64,000 nt of DNA from Bradyrhizobium sp. 200 (GCF_023100945.1 NZ_CP064689.1:744001-808000); one strand, 5' to 3'; shown: positions 1-9,857, numbered from the stretch's first letter. Numbers and translations are program-made. The notes: generated by a model not told the origin, from the sequence alone.

Positions 1-106
1 TTCGATGGCGCCTAGCCGTACTCCAGCAAGATTTGTTGCTTTTGACGATGGCCGCGGCGGGGGACGACACCGCTTGAAATTCCGGCTTTAAGGACCTAAT
101 TGTTTC

Positions 107-541
107 ATGGTGCAATACGATAAACTTCATCGCTTTCGGAAGACCGCCATAACGATGATGCTTATGGCGATATCGGCATTTGTGCTTCAGAACACGTTAA
201 TCTCGGTTTCTCAGGCAAAGGCTGCGCTTAGCTCAATGCCGGAGCCGTCGATCACACTGAACGGTCCCGTTCATTTCCATGATCCGTTGGCTGGCCATGT
301 CCACTCCCACGGCGATGACAATTCCGAGGGTCATGTTCATGACGGGCCAGATCATGATGGTGACGGCGCCCCGAACCTGACCTGGAGCATTTTCGGCACT
401 TCCATCGCCTCGCCGGCTTTTATCGTTCTGGCTGGTGCGCTCGACTTGCTGGGTCTTGTCGATCTGCCGGTGGTCCTGGCAATCGATGGCGTCAGGCCCG
501 ACGGCCTCCTCCGACCACCAAGTACCCTCAGCATCGCGTAA
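107..541 (+). CDS. His-rich small exported protein of the metal efflux operon
   Basis: A 144-residue protein with a basic N-terminus and a hydrophobic stretch at about residues 14-36 that could be a signal peptide or membrane anchor. It is followed by a His/Asp cluster (residues about 55-85, with HFHD, HVHSHGDD and HVHDGPDHDGDG). A second hydrophobic segment lies at about 100-125. The His/Asp cluster suggests binding of divalent metal, probably in the periplasm. It lies 51 bp upstream of the RND adaptor gene on the same strand, so it is probably the first gene of that operon. An AAGGA sequence sits upstream of the ATG. I do not recognise a named family; the metal-buffer role is inferred from composition and position. 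Confidence 0.7.
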   Translation: MVQYDKLHRFRKTAITMMLMAISAFVLQNTLISVSQAKAALSSMPEPSITLNGPVHFHDPLAGHVHSHGDDNSEGHVHDGPDHDGDGAPNLTWSIFGTSIASPAFIVLAGALDLLGLVDLPVVLAIDGVRPDGLLRPPSTLSIA

Positions 542-592
542 TCCGGGCGGCCTTGCGGCCGCCACCGTTTCGCATGTCTGAAGGGATTTTGC

Positions 593-2284
593 ATGTTTAC
601 GATTCAGCGCTGCCCGAAAGGGCGGCTCGCGAGGCTTGGCCTGGCCGGCCTTTGCGGCTTGGCGAGCCTGATCCTTGGCTTGGCCGCTTCCGTTGCGCAT
701 GAAGGCCATGATCACGGCGAGGCCGACAAGGCAGCCGTCGTGTCATCAGCCTATCCGAGGGTCGCCGCGCGCTCCGAACTGTATGAGATCGTCGGCATTC
801 TGAGAGACGGTCAGTTTTCGATCTTCCTCGACGATGCCGTCACCAACGAGCCGGTTTCGGATGCGGCTTTGCAGGTGACGATTGGTGACTCCGGGCCCAT
901 CGAGGCCACGAAGGCCGGAAACGGCGTCTATACTGCTGCCTTTCCGGATCGGAAGCTAACAGGATCGGTGGAAGTCATCTTCTCGGTCGCCGCCAAGAAG
1001 GGCGACGATCTGCTGGTGGATTCCCTTACGCTGCCGCAGACCAGCAGCCCCCCTCAACAACACGAGCAAGGCTGGTTTTCTTCTAATCGTCGCGTGGTGG
1101 CGTTTGCGATCGCGGCTGTGTGCTTTGGTCTGCTCTTTGGCTATTCGAGACGCTCGGGCCGCAGAATTGCTGCGACATTCTCCGCAGTGGTGGCGGGAGC
1201 ATTCGTTGTCCTTGCCGCTACCTCGTTCGTCGAAAGCCGAACGGCGAGCCCAGCGAGTACGCCGGAAGCGCCAGCTTTGAGCGACGCACCGAGGCGCCTG
1301 CAGGACGGCTCCGCCTTCGCCGCCAAGCCGACCCAGCGCCTGCTTGACGTGCGTACGGCTGCTGCCGAGCAGCAGATCATACGTCCTGCTGTCAATCTGA
1401 TCGGCCGCGTCATTGCCGATCCGAACCGCAGCAGCATCGTACAAAGCGTATATGGCGGCCGCGTCGTTCCAAAGGATGGCGCGATACCACGCATCGGACA
1501 AACCGTCAGCAAGGGCGAGGTTCTCATCCAGATCGAACCGCATCTGCCGGTCGCGGACCGCACGACGATCCTCGAAAAAGTCGGCGAGATCGAACAGTTG
1601 TTGGCGGTCACGGAGAACAAGCTGCGCCGCCTGCGGCCATTGGCGGAGCGGGGCGCGGTGCCGCAAGGCCAGGTGAACGACCTCGAAAGCGAACTGGAGG
1701 GACTGCGGGCGCGCCGTGAAACCGTTCGAAATTCTCGCACCGGTTTTGAGGAGTTGCGCGCATCCACCGATGGCATCATCACCTCGGCCAAGGTTGTGCC
1801 GGGCCAGGTCATCCAGCCGCAAGACGTGGTGTTCCAGATTGCCGATCCAAAAAGCCTGTGGGTTGAAGCGTTGGCCTATGACGACATCGGCCTGCAGGGC
1901 CCCGACGCAGCAACGGCGTTGGGACCCAACGGGCAGCCGTTTGCATTGTCCTATCTCGGGACGAGCCGTGCCCTGCGGCAGCACGCATCTATCGTACATT
2001 TCGCCATACCTGAGCCCCCGGCGGGCCTCAATATCGGCCAGCCCCTGAACGTGATGGTTCAGAGCGGCGCACCCGTGGCCGGCCTGATCTTTCCGCGCGA
2101 CGCCATTGTTCGAAGTAGCAACGGGGAGAACATTGTCTGGCTGCACACGGCACCGGAACGCTTCGAGCCAAAGCCGGTTCGCGTTCTGCCGGTAGACGCG
2201 AAGCGCGTGATCGTTGCGGACGGCCTCAATGAGGGCGAGCGGGTTGTCGTCCGCGGTACCGACCTCATCAATCAGATCCGGTAG
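593..2284 (+). CDS. RND efflux periplasmic adaptor subunit (CzcB/CusB type)
   Basis: A 563-residue membrane-fusion protein that would link the inner-membrane pump encoded next to an outer-membrane channel. An N-terminal signal sequence is followed by a His motif (HEGHDHGE, about residues 36-43). An extra N-terminal domain and two hydrophobic segments (about 165-215) precede the classical adaptor part: barrel-sandwich/lipoyl halves (YGGRVVPKDG region and TDGIITSAKVVPGQV), a helical hairpin between them, and a beta-barrel ending near the C-terminus. The start has an AAGGG ribosome site. Only 9 bp separate it from the pump gene. The His motif and the neighbouring His-rich proteins point to divalent cations (Co/Zn/Cd/Ni or Cu). 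No outer-membrane factor gene is present in the window. Confidence 0.9.
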   Translation: MFTIQRCPKGRLARLGLAGLCGLASLILGLAASVAHEGHDHGEADKAAVVSSAYPRVAARSELYEIVGILRDGQFSIFLDDAVTNEPVSDAALQVTIGDSGPIEATKAGNGVYTAAFPDRKLTGSVEVIFSVAAKKGDDLLVDSLTLPQTSSPPQQHEQGWFSSNRRVVAFAIAAVCFGLLFGYSRRSGRRIAATFSAVVAGAFVVLAATSFVESRTASPASTPEAPALSDAPRRLQDGSAFAAKPTQRLLDVRTAAAEQQIIRPAVNLIGRVIADPNRSSIVQSVYGGRVVPKDGAIPRIGQTVSKGEVLIQIEPHLPVADRTTILEKVGEIEQLLAVTENKLRRLRPLAERGAVPQGQVNDLESELEGLRARRETVRNSRTGFEELRASTDGIITSAKVVPGQVIQPQDVVFQIADPKSLWVEALAYDDIGLQGPDAATALGPNGQPFALSYLGTSRALRQHASIVHFAIPEPPAGLNIGQPLNVMVQSGAPVAGLIFPRDAIVRSSNGENIVWLHTAPERFEPKPVRVLPVDAKRVIVADGLNEGERVVVRGTDLINQIR

Positions 2285-2293
2285 GGGGCCGCC

Positions 2294-5200
2294 ATGTTCA
2301 AGCTCATCGTTCAGGCAAGCTTGCGAAATCGCCTCTTCGTGTTGGCGGTTGCTGCCGTTCTTGTTGGCTACGGCATGTTTGTCCTGCCCACAATTTCGGT
2401 GGACGTCCTGCCTGACATCAATCGCCCGACCGTCAACATCTTGACCGAGGCGGAAGGGCTGGCGCCCCAGGAAGTCGAACAGCTTGTGACGTTCCCGATC
2501 GAGACTTCGATGAACGGCATGCCGGGAGTCATCCGTGTGCGTTCGGTCTCGGGCGTCGGGCTCTCGGTCGTCTACGTCGAATTCGACTGGGGCGTTGACG
2601 TCTATCGCGCGCGCCAGTTCGTTTCGGAGCGGCTGGCGCTGATCCGCGAGCAACTGCCATCCTCGGTCAATCCGCAGATGGGGCCGGTGACATCAATCAT
2701 GGGTGAAATCATGCTGATCGCCCTGACCAGCGGCGGCAAAGCCTCGCCCATGGAAGTGCGCGAAATCGCGGATTTCGTTGTGAGGCCGCAGCTTCTCTCC
2801 ATTCCCGGCGTCGCCCAGGTGATACCAATCGGCGGCGAGGTCCGCCAATACCGGGTAACACCGAACGTGGCGACCATGCAGGCGCTCGGCATCACCCACG
2901 ACCAGATCGAGCAAGCGGTAGCCAGGTTCGGCACCAACAGCGGTGGCGGCTTTGTGGATCAGCATGGCCGCGAATATCTGATCCGCAATGTCGGGCTCAC
3001 CAAGCAGATCGAGGATCTCGGCAACACCGTCGTCGCCACGCGCGACGGACAACCGATCCTGTTGAAGCAGGTTGCGTTTGTGGATTTTGCCGCGCGCACC
3101 AAGCGTGGCGATGCCGGGTACAACGGAAAACCGGCCGTCATTGTCAGCGTCATGAAGCAGCCGGCGGCGGACACGGTAGCATTGACCCGGAAGATCGAGG
3201 CTGCACTCGGCGACTTGCAGCGCACCATGCGTTCAGGGATAAGCGTAACCAACGTCCAATTCCGTCAAGCCACCTTCATCGAGACCTCGATCAGCAACGT
3301 CGAGCGGGTTTTGATCGAGGCAGCCATCGTTGTCGCGGTAGTTCTCTTTATTTTCCTGATGAATGGCCGCGCAGCGTTCGTTTCGCTGACGGCCATTCCG
3401 ATTTCGATTCTTGTCACCGTTCTGGTCTTCCGCGCATTCGGCCTCACCATAAACACGATGACGCTCGGCGGCCTCGCGATCGCGATCGGCGAACTAGTCG
3501 ACGATGCCGTGGTGGACGTTGAAAACATTCTGCGGCGCCTGAGAGAAAACGCAGGCTCGCCGGCGCCGCGGCCTGCACTGGAAGTGATTGCTCAGGCAAG
3601 CCAGGAAGTTCGCTCCAGCATCGTCTATGCAACGATGATTATTGTCCTCGTCTTTGTCCCGCTGTTCGCACTTCCCGGAATTGAAGGTCGGTTGTTCACG
3701 CCGCTCGGCGTTGCCTATGTGGTGTCGATCCTCGCGTCGCTGTTGACCTCAGTCACGGTAACGCCGGTGTTGTCCTATTATCTGCTTTCCGGACGAGCTC
3801 ATTCGGGTGACCGCGAAAGTACGGTCGTGCGAACGTTGAAGCGGGCGAATCGGCAAGTGCTCGGCTGGGCCCTGGAACGGCGCGAGCTTGTGCTTGGCTC
3901 GGTTGCAGCGGCAGTCGTGGTGGCCTGCTATGCAGCTAGCCTGATGCCTCGCAGTTTCCTGCCTCCCTTCAACGAAGGGACGCTTGTTCTGTCCCTTCAA
4001 TATAATCCCGGTATTTCGCTCGCGGAATCGCACCGGCTTGGATTGCTGGCGGAACAATTGCTGGCAAAGGTTCCGGAAGTGAAATCGGTCGGCCGCCGCA
4101 CCGGCCGTGCGGAACTGGACGAGCACGCCGAGGGCGTACATTTCAGCGAAATCGACGTCGATCTCGTTCCGTCGAAGCGTGAGAAGACGGATATCTACGC
4201 GAGCGTCCGGGAAGCCCTTTCCGGATTGCCGGCGTCGGTCGCCATCGGGCAGCCCATCAGCCACCGCCTGGATCATCTGCAGTCGGGCATCCGTGCCCAG
4301 ATCGTGCTCAAGATTTACGGGCAGGACATCGAGATGTTGCGCCGGCTGGCGGAAACGTCGCGTCAGCGCCTCTCGACGATTCCGGGGCTGGTCGATCTTC
4401 AGGTCGAGAAGCAGGTGCTCATTCCCCAGGTCCGGGTCCAAGTCGATCATGCCCGTGCCGCCCTTCACGGCCTGACGCCGGCTGCGATCACGCAGGCGCT
4501 CGATACGCTGTCGAACGGCCGAAAGGTCTCCCAGATCGTGGACGGCAATCGCCGCTTCGATGTTGTCATGCGCCTTGCAGAGCAAGACCGTTCAACGACC
4601 GGACTGAACAACCTTCTCATACCAACGGCTCTGGAATTTGTGCCGCTGAGCGCTCTGGCCGAGATTGTCGAGACAGACGGTCCGAACCAGACCCAGCGCG
4701 AGGGGACCCAGCGCAGGATCGTGGTGTACGGCAACGGTGACGGCCGGCGCGACATCGCGGACATTGCCGCCGACATCCAAAAGGCTGTTTCGGAGCTGGA
4801 TTTCCCCCAAGGCTACACCACCAACCTCGAGGGGGCATTCCAGGCACAGCAGGAGGCTTCCTGGCGTATCGGTATACTTTCAATTGCGTCTCTGGCGATG
4901 ATCTTCATCGTTCTCTACAGCCGCTATCGATCGACCGCGCTGTCGCTCATCATCATGGGCGGCATTCCGCTGGCCCTGATTGGCAGCGTGATGGCTTTGA
5001 AAATCGCCGGTCAACCGTTGTCGGTGGCGTCGATGATCGGCTTCATCACCCTCGCCGGCATCTCTGCGCGCAACGGGATTTTGAAGATTTCCCATTACAT
5101 CAATCTAGCCATCCACGAGGGCGAGCGTTTCGGAACCGGCCTGATCGTTCGCGGCAGCATGGAGCGGCTCAGCCCGGTCTTGATGACGGCACTTTGTGCC

Positions 5201-5413
5201 GGACTTGCGCTTACCCCGCTTCTGGTCGGTGCGGACGAGCCGGGCCGGGAAATCCTACATCCGGTGGCCGTCACGATCTTTGGCGGTCTGCTCAGCGCGA
5301 CGATCCTCGATACTGTCGTGATCCCCATGCTGTTTCTGATGTTCGGCAAGAAGCCGCTAGACCGGCTTCTGGCAGAGCACGCTGCGACGCTCACCCCCGC
5401 GGAAGCTTACTGA
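2294..5413 (+). CDS. Heavy-metal RND efflux permease (CzcA/CusA family)
   Basis: A 1039-residue inner-membrane proton/cation antiporter of the heavy-metal efflux RND family. Its length is normal for the family. The N-terminal helix is followed by the usual porter-domain beginning ([15 protein letters not shown]). Transmembrane helix 4 carries the family motif [13 protein letters not shown], with Asp403, Asp404 and Asp408 in the place of the proton-relay acids described for CzcA. The second half repeats the fold ([43 protein letters not shown]). Together with the adaptor it should export divalent metal from periplasm or cytoplasm. Substrate cannot be fixed from sequence; I did not see a convincing CusA-type methionine relay, and His-rich neighbours favour Zn/Co/Ni. 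Confidence 0.93.
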   Translation: MFKLIVQASLRNRLFVLAVAAVLVGYGMFVLPTISVDVLPDINRPTVNILTEAEGLAPQEVEQLVTFPIETSMNGMPGVIRVRSVSGVGLSVVYVEFDWGVDVYRARQFVSERLALIREQLPSSVNPQMGPVTSIMGEIMLIALTSGGKASPMEVREIADFVVRPQLLSIPGVAQVIPIGGEVRQYRVTPNVATMQALGITHDQIEQAVARFGTNSGGGFVDQHGREYLIRNVGLTKQIEDLGNTVVATRDGQPILLKQVAFVDFAARTKRGDAGYNGKPAVIVSVMKQPAADTVALTRKIEAALGDLQRTMRSGISVTNVQFRQATFIETSISNVERVLIEAAIVVAVVLFIFLMNGRAAFVSLTAIPISILVTVLVFRAFGLTINTMTLGGLAIAIGELVDDAVVDVENILRRLRENAGSPAPRPALEVIAQASQEVRSSIVYATMIIVLVFVPLFALPGIEGRLFTPLGVAYVVSILASLLTSVTVTPVLSYYLLSGRAHSGDRESTVVRTLKRANRQVLGWALERRELVLGSVAAAVVVACYAASLMPRSFLPPFNEGTLVLSLQYNPGISLAESHRLGLLAEQLLAKVPEVKSVGRRTGRAELDEHAEGVHFSEIDVDLVPSKREKTDIYASVREALSGLPASVAIGQPISHRLDHLQSGIRAQIVLKIYGQDIEMLRRLAETSRQRLSTIPGLVDLQVEKQVLIPQVRVQVDHARAALHGLTPAAITQALDTLSNGRKVSQIVDGNRRFDVVMRLAEQDRSTTGLNNLLIPTALEFVPLSALAEIVETDGPNQTQREGTQRRIVVYGNGDGRRDIADIAADIQKAVSELDFPQGYTTNLEGAFQAQQEASWRIGILSIASLAMIFIVLYSRYRSTALSLIIMGGIPLALIGSVMALKIAGQPLSVASMIGFITLAGISARNGILKISHYINLAIHEGERFGTGLIVRGSMERLSPVLMTALCAGLALTPLLVGADEPGREILHPVAVTIFGGLLSATILDTVVIPMLFLMFGKKPLDRLLAEHAATLTPAEAY

Positions 5414-5441
5414 TCTCCGCACAACCCCCAAGGAGCTACTA

Positions 5442-5816
5442 ATGCGCAAATACGTCTTCCTGACCATGATCGCCGTGATCGCGGCAATGCCCAGTTTTGC
5501 GACCGCACAGACGAAGAAGGGCAGCAACGGCGGCCCTGTTGTCAAATCGCAAGGACACCCGATCGAGTTTGTGCGTAAGGGGCTGGATATCGTCTTCTAT
5601 GTAGGAGACGACGATGGTTCGCCGCTTTCAACAAAGGATATGCGCGGGCGCGCAACGGTTCAGGACAGTGGCAAGACGGTGACCGTTCCGCTTAACCCCG
5701 CCAGCCCGAATATGATGACCGGAAAACTGCAGGCGGAGCTCACGCCAAAGGCCGTCGTCGTATTCTCAGCCAGCCTGCATGGTCATTCTCTGACGGCGAG
5801 ATATACAGCGGAGTAA
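5442..5816 (+). CDS. Small periplasmic protein of the metal efflux operon
   Basis: A 124-residue protein with a clear signal peptide (MRKYVFLTMIAVIAAMPSFA, cleavage near residue 22) and a compact beta-rich remainder. It follows the RND pump after 28 bp and precedes the EamA exporter by 10 bp, all on one strand, with an AGGAGC ribosome site. Genes for small periplasmic proteins of this kind are common next to CzcA-type pumps in rhizobia. A metal-chaperone role is possible, but the protein has few obvious ligands (three His, no Cys), so its function is unknown. Confidence 0.75.
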   Translation: MRKYVFLTMIAVIAAMPSFATAQTKKGSNGGPVVKSQGHPIEFVRKGLDIVFYVGDDDGSPLSTKDMRGRATVQDSGKTVTVPLNPASPNMMTGKLQAELTPKAVVVFSASLHGHSLTARYTAE

Positions 5817-5826
5817 GGTCAAGCCC

Positions 5827-6897
5827 ATGCAGCTCAATCAATCAGCGGTCCAATTGCCGGGGGTCCCATTGGCCCTCGGCTCTGCCGTACTGTTTGGTGC
5901 TGCCACGCCGTTATCTAAATTGCTACTCGCCAGCATTGATCCTCAGATGCTCGCAGGCCTGCTCTACCTCGGAGCAGGCCTGGGCCTGGTCGCCGTGCAC
6001 ATCGCGCGCGCCACGATTGGACTCCCGGCGCCTGAGGCCTCCTTAAAACGACACGACCTACCCTGGCTTGCAGCCGTTGTTATCTTTGGGGGTATCCTTG
6101 GTCCGGTGCTTTTGATGCTTGGACTTGGCAAGACATCTGCCTCCTCCGGATCATTGATGCTAAATCTCGAGAGCTTTGCAACAATGGGAATTGCGTGGCT
6201 CGTCTTTCGCGAAAACGTCGACAGGCGTTTGTTGGTGGGCGCCTTGGCGATCGTCCTCGGCGCAATGGTCTTGTCGTGGGAAGGGCAGGGCCTTTCGCTT
6301 GACGTAGGCGCGGCACTAATTGCTGCCGCTTGCCTGTGTTGGGGCATCGACAACAACCTGACCCGAAACCTGTCGTCGGCCGACCCTGTTACCATTGCAA
6401 TGGTCAAAGGCTTGGTGGCCGGAACGGCGAACATCGCCGGCGGATTTTGGCTTGGCAATGCCTTGCCTTCGGCCGGCATCGCGACCATGGCTGCAGTTCT
6501 GGGATTCGTTGGGATCGGCGTGAGCCTTGTTCTTTTCGTGCTCGCCCTTCGTCATCTCGGCACCGCTCGTACCGGCGCCTACTTCTCGCTCGCTCCCTTT
6601 ATCGGCGCGCTGATCGCCTTGGGCTTGGGTGACCCATTCACGCCCAAGCTTGCGGTCGCGGCGCTGCTGATGGCGCTAGGCCTTTGGCTGCACCTCACGG
6701 AACGACACGAACACGAGCATGTTCACGAAGCTCTGGCGCATGAACACCGGCACGTTCACGATGAGCATCACCAGCACCACGCGGGACCAATGACCGAACC
6801 GCATTCGCATTGGCACGAGCACAAGCCGATGCGGCATAAGCACCCGCATTATCCAGATTTGCATCATCGCCATGGGCACGAAAGGGATGGTTGTTAG
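5827..6897 (+). CDS. EamA/DMT-family transporter with His-rich cytosolic tail
   Basis: A 356-residue protein with about ten transmembrane helices (two EamA repeats, residues about 10-145 and 150-285). A C-terminal tail of about 65 residues is exceptionally rich in histidine (HEHEHVHEALAHEH, HDEHHQHH, HSHWHEHKP, HLHHRHGH-like stretches). EamA proteins are drug/metabolite transporters. A His tail on a DMT protein directly after a CzcA-type pump suggests metal export or metal sensing. It is the last gene of the operon that starts at 107. The His-tail composition is seen directly; substrate assignment is inference. Confidence 0.85.
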   Translation: MQLNQSAVQLPGVPLALGSAVLFGAATPLSKLLLASIDPQMLAGLLYLGAGLGLVAVHIARATIGLPAPEASLKRHDLPWLAAVVIFGGILGPVLLMLGLGKTSASSGSLMLNLESFATMGIAWLVFRENVDRRLLVGALAIVLGAMVLSWEGQGLSLDVGAALIAAACLCWGIDNNLTRNLSSADPVTIAMVKGLVAGTANIAGGFWLGNALPSAGIATMAAVLGFVGIGVSLVLFVLALRHLGTARTGAYFSLAPFIGALIALGLGDPFTPKLAVAALLMALGLWLHLTERHEHEHVHEALAHEHRHVHDEHHQHHAGPMTEPHSHWHEHKPMRHKHPHYPDLHHRHGHERDGC

Positions 6898-6899
6898 AT

Positions 6900-6919
6900 A
6901 CGACCTCTGAAGTCGTTTT
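6900..6919 (+). terminator. Possible weak terminator after the EamA gene
   Basis: A short inverted repeat (ACGAC / GTCGT, 7-nt loop) followed by TTTT lies just behind the EamA stop codon. The stem is only 5 bp, so this is a weak candidate for the operon end. Confidence 0.3.
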
Positions 6920-7168
6920 CAGCTTGCAAGTGTAGCTGCAGCGTTTCGTCATGTAACGCCAAGGGCACTTTGAAGACAGACTGAACGCTTATTCAACAGT
7001 AACACGTCAAATAAGAGCTAAGACGGATGGTGGCGATCCAAGTTTGCGTCTGCAAATGGCAAGGTCCTAAATTGCCACAGTGTGTAGCGCCGACCCGACA
7101 AGTTCTGGCAAAGGCGATCAGCGGATCGTTCCTGTAGTCCTCTCAGAGGGAACGGCTGGCGGTGGGGT

Positions 7169-7327
7169 CTAGTCTCGCACCGTCGATCCCGGTGTCCCGC
7201 CGGGCCCGGGGTTGCTGGGAACATGCGTAATGTTCTCCCATGCAAGGGCGGCAATCGCCAGAACGATTACTACAGCGATAACGGCGACGGTTCGTAAGAC
7301 AGAGCCCCGATCTTGACTATTGCGCAT
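7169..7327 (-). CDS. Small single-pass membrane protein (52 aa)
   Basis: An uninterrupted 52-codon frame starting MRNSQDRGSVLRTV, with one strong transmembrane helix (about residues 13-31) and a Pro/Gly-rich C-terminus (PSNPGPGGTPGST). It is preceded by a GGAGGGCC-like ribosome site just upstream of its ATG. It stands alone between the metal efflux operon and the CNNM gene. Hydrophobicity pattern and ribosome site support a real gene; no function can be given. Confidence 0.55.
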   Translation of the reverse strand: MRNSQDRGSVLRTVAVIAVVIVLAIAALAWENITHVPSNPGPGGTPGSTVRD

Positions 7328-7438
7328 GCGGCCCTCCATCATGGTTCCATTGCGCGCTTCTTAGCGGGACATTACATGTGTGCTGCGGCGATCATGTGGT
7401 AGCGGTGCGGCTGCGCTCCCAAAAAAGTAGGTTCAAGC

Positions 7439-8728
7439 GTGTTATACCTAGACCTCGGGATCGTTGCGGTCCTGATTGTTCTTAATGGCCTACTCGCAAT
7501 GTCCGAGTTGGCGATCGTGTCGTCGCGTCCGGCGAGGCTGGCCGGTCTGGTCGGAAAGCGTGTCAACGGCGCCCGCCGTGCCCTCGCACTGGCATCCGAT
7601 CCCGGCAAATTCCTGTCGACGGTTCAAATCGGCATTACGCTGATCGGCGTATTATCGGGCGCTTTCTCAGGCGCGACGCTAGGGCTGCGTCTTGCATCCT
7701 GGCTGATCGAGGCCGGCCTGTCGCCCGGCGTCGCAGAGCCGGTCGGCGTTGGCATCGTGGTGGCCGTCATCACCTATGCGTCACTGATTATCGGCGAGCT
7801 TGTTCCGAAGCAGATTGCGCTGCGTGATCCCGAGGCCGTGGCAGTCAAGGTAGCGCCTGCAATGGTATTGCTGGCCAAGGTTTCGTATCCGCTGGTGTGG
7901 CTCCTTGATCGATCCGGCAAGATCCTACTTTTTCTGTTGGGTCATCGAGAGGAAGCGGGCGACAGAGTCAGTGAGGATGAAATTCGAACGCTTGTTGCTG
8001 AGGCAGAAACCGCTGGAGTCTTAGAGCCGGGCGAAAAGGAAATGATTGCCGGGGTGATGCGACTAGGCGACCTTGCCGTAGGGGCGGTAATGACCCCGCG
8101 CCACGAAGTGGATTCCATCAACCTTGCCGATAGTTCCGCCCAAATCGTCGCTGACCTTTTGGACAGCGAGCACTCCCGTCTCGTTGTCTTTGATGGCGAT
8201 AGCGAAGGCGCCGTAGGCGTTGTCAATGCTAAGAACTTGCTTGATGTCTACTTGGCGGATCAAATGCCGAAATTTCGAGATTTGGTGCGCGAGGCACCAA
8301 TAATTCCAGAAACTCTCGATGCGCGAGATGTAGTTGCGATCTTGCGCGATGCGCCGGTGCACGTGGGGCTAGTGCACGACGAATATGGCGTTTTCCAAGG
8401 TGTCGTGACGAGTGCCGATATCCTCGAAGCAATTGTCGGCTCTTTTAGTACGAAAGACGGGCCCGCCGAGCCTGCTGCCGTAAAGCGCGATGATGGCTCC
8501 TATTTGATCTCCGGTTGGATGTCCGCGATCGAAGCCGCGCATTTGCTCGGAATTACCCTTCCAATATCGCGGCCTTATGAGACGTTTGCCGGCTTTCTGC
8601 TTCAGGAGTTCGGCAAAATCCCGAGCGTGGGTGACAGTATCGAAGATGAGGGATGGCGTTTCGAGATTGCTGATCTGGACGGCAGGCGCATAGACAAGGT
8701 GTTAGCGAGCCGACTCGAAGCTGCGTGA
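7439..8728 (+). CDS. CNNM/CorC-type membrane protein (hemolysin family)
   Basis: A 429-residue protein with a DUF21 (CNNM) membrane domain at about residues 1-190 (three to four helices), a pair of CBS domains (about 205-330; LGDLAVGAVMTPRHEVDSI marks the first), and a C-terminal CorC/HlyC domain (about 345-425). Such proteins are linked to Mg2+/Co2+ transport and ion homeostasis; 'hemolysin' is a historical label. The start is GTG. It is not obviously in an operon with neighbours; the flanking genes are on the opposite strand. Confidence 0.9.
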   Translation: MLYLDLGIVAVLIVLNGLLAMSELAIVSSRPARLAGLVGKRVNGARRALALASDPGKFLSTVQIGITLIGVLSGAFSGATLGLRLASWLIEAGLSPGVAEPVGVGIVVAVITYASLIIGELVPKQIALRDPEAVAVKVAPAMVLLAKVSYPLVWLLDRSGKILLFLLGHREEAGDRVSEDEIRTLVAEAETAGVLEPGEKEMIAGVMRLGDLAVGAVMTPRHEVDSINLADSSAQIVADLLDSEHSRLVVFDGDSEGAVGVVNAKNLLDVYLADQMPKFRDLVREAPIIPETLDARDVVAILRDAPVHVGLVHDEYGVFQGVVTSADILEAIVGSFSTKDGPAEPAAVKRDDGSYLISGWMSAIEAAHLLGITLPISRPYETFAGFLLQEFGKIPSVGDSIEDEGWRFEIADLDGRRIDKVLASRLEAA

Positions 8729-8787
8729 ATTTCGATCGGCGTGCAATTCTCCTGTGTTCGCTCTAACCGATCTCCCCTTCGGAGACG

Positions 8788-9486
8788 TTACGGCAGCGGG
8801 GTGATCGCGATCTGGTCGAAGCGAGTCACGCTGTCGGCCTTTGTCCAGAGCGCGACCCCGCCTGCTTCGGCAAAGGTGCGGTCGGTCGCGCTGAACAGCG
8901 TCTTGCCGTCATAGGAGACGGTAAACCGCTCGCCCTCCGCGCGCAGGCCAAGACTGTGCCATTCGTTCGCTGTGACCCGCAAATCGGCGCCTTTCAGCTG
9001 CTCGCGCCGGCCTTGGACGACGCGATAGAAGCGGACATTGTTCTCCAACGCGTTGGCGCGGACCACATAATAATTGTCAGGATCCTGCAGCCGCACCGCG
9101 ATGCCGGCGGCCTGATCGATCTTGCCGGCGACCGCCTTAAAGCGAAGCTCGACCGCGACATTGGCAGCGGAAAAGCTCTCCTGGATGGCGAGCGGAAAGC
9201 GGTAGTCGGTGCGATCCGTGCTGGTCTGCTCGATGGCACGCCCCGCTGATGCCGTCGGATCGGCGGTCACGCTCCATTCGCCGTCCGTGCCACGTCCGGT
9301 CCGTGCGAAGGTGAATCCTGAAGGCGCTGATCCCAGCGTCATGCGATCGATAGCAATCATTATGGCGGCTCCTGTTTGTGCGGACGCGAACAATCCCGCG
9401 TCCGCGAGGAAGCATGCGGCGAGAAATGCGCGGAGAGCCGGTCTGATCGGACGGGCCCGATGTCCGCCTTTGACTTGGACTGTCAT
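8788..9486 (-). CDS. Exported LamG/DUF1080-like protein
   Basis: About 232 residues with an N-terminal signal-like segment (PALRAFLAACFLADAGLFASA) and a single concanavalin-like sandwich of the DUF1080/LamG type (GKIDQAAGIAVRL, DNYYVVRANALENNVRFY, ALWTKADSVTRFDQI). The ATG at 9486 overlaps the DUF1127 stop codon (ATGA), so I prefer it to an upstream in-frame ATG; translation of the two is probably coupled. It is a clear paralogue of the protein at 22,978-23,703. Family members bind or cleave sugars; here no catalytic function can be assigned. Confidence 0.8.
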   Translation of the reverse strand: MTVQVKGGHRARPIRPALRAFLAACFLADAGLFASAQTGAAIMIAIDRMTLGSAPSGFTFARTGRGTDGEWSVTADPTASAGRAIEQTSTDRTDYRFPLAIQESFSAANVAVELRFKAVAGKIDQAAGIAVRLQDPDNYYVVRANALENNVRFYRVVQGRREQLKGADLRVTANEWHSLGLRAEGERFTVSYDGKTLFSATDRTFAEAGGVALWTKADSVTRFDQIAITPLP

Positions 9487-9734
9487 TTGCTGTCGCGCCA
9501 CGCACGCTCGTACAAAGAAGACTCGCGTATTTCTTCAACGACCGTCCTAGAAATGCCGATGTCGGCGAGAAGCCGGTCATCAAGTTCGAGAAGTTCCCTG
9601 TACTGGCACCGTCGTTCCCACCACAGTGCTATTCCGGCCAGCCACGCAAGCAGGATTTTCCAGGACCATCTAAGATCCGGAAAAATGGGTGAAGCTGCGC
9701 CGATAGTGTTACAGATCATGCTGCCGCAAGACAT
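9483..9734 (-). CDS. DUF1127 (YjiS-like) small protein, copy 1
   Basis: An 83-residue protein whose C-terminal half is the Arg-rich DUF1127 motif (WERRCQYRELLELDDRLLADIGISRTVVEEI). A hydrophobic Trp-rich segment precedes it (about 22-38). A strong GGAGGTG ribosome site lies 5 bp before the ATG. DUF1127 proteins in alphaproteobacteria are small, basic and often stress-controlled; some have been linked to RNA turnover and phosphate metabolism. The gene and its leader are nearly duplicated at 37,842-38,200. Confidence 0.85.
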   Translation of the reverse strand: MSCGSMICNTIGAASPIFPDLRWSWKILLAWLAGIALWWERRCQYRELLELDDRLLADIGISRTVVEEIRESSLYERAWRDSK

Positions 9735-9835
9735 GTTTCACCTCCGTAATGGAGCGAAACAACGCTTGGCTGCGGAAGCTCATCGGGCGGTTGTCAATGG
9801 CCCGAGTGATTTTTCTATCATACCCACCCTTGGTG
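9735..9835 (-). repeat. Leader of DUF1127 copy 1, duplicated at 38,100-38,200
   Basis: About 100 bp upstream of the DUF1127 start are almost identical to the bases upstream of the second DUF1127 gene (38,100-38,200), far beyond what coding constraint would explain. Read toward the gene it holds a TTGACA box, a GGAGGTG ribosome site and a short overlapping frame beginning MSFRSQALFRSITEV. Confidence 0.7.
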
Positions 9836-9857
9836 CTCAAGCGATAGTAAACGAGCA

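Noticed and set aside
956..2653. A 565-codon - frame under the RND adaptor
   Set aside because: Crosses two real + strand genes and has no protein-like features.
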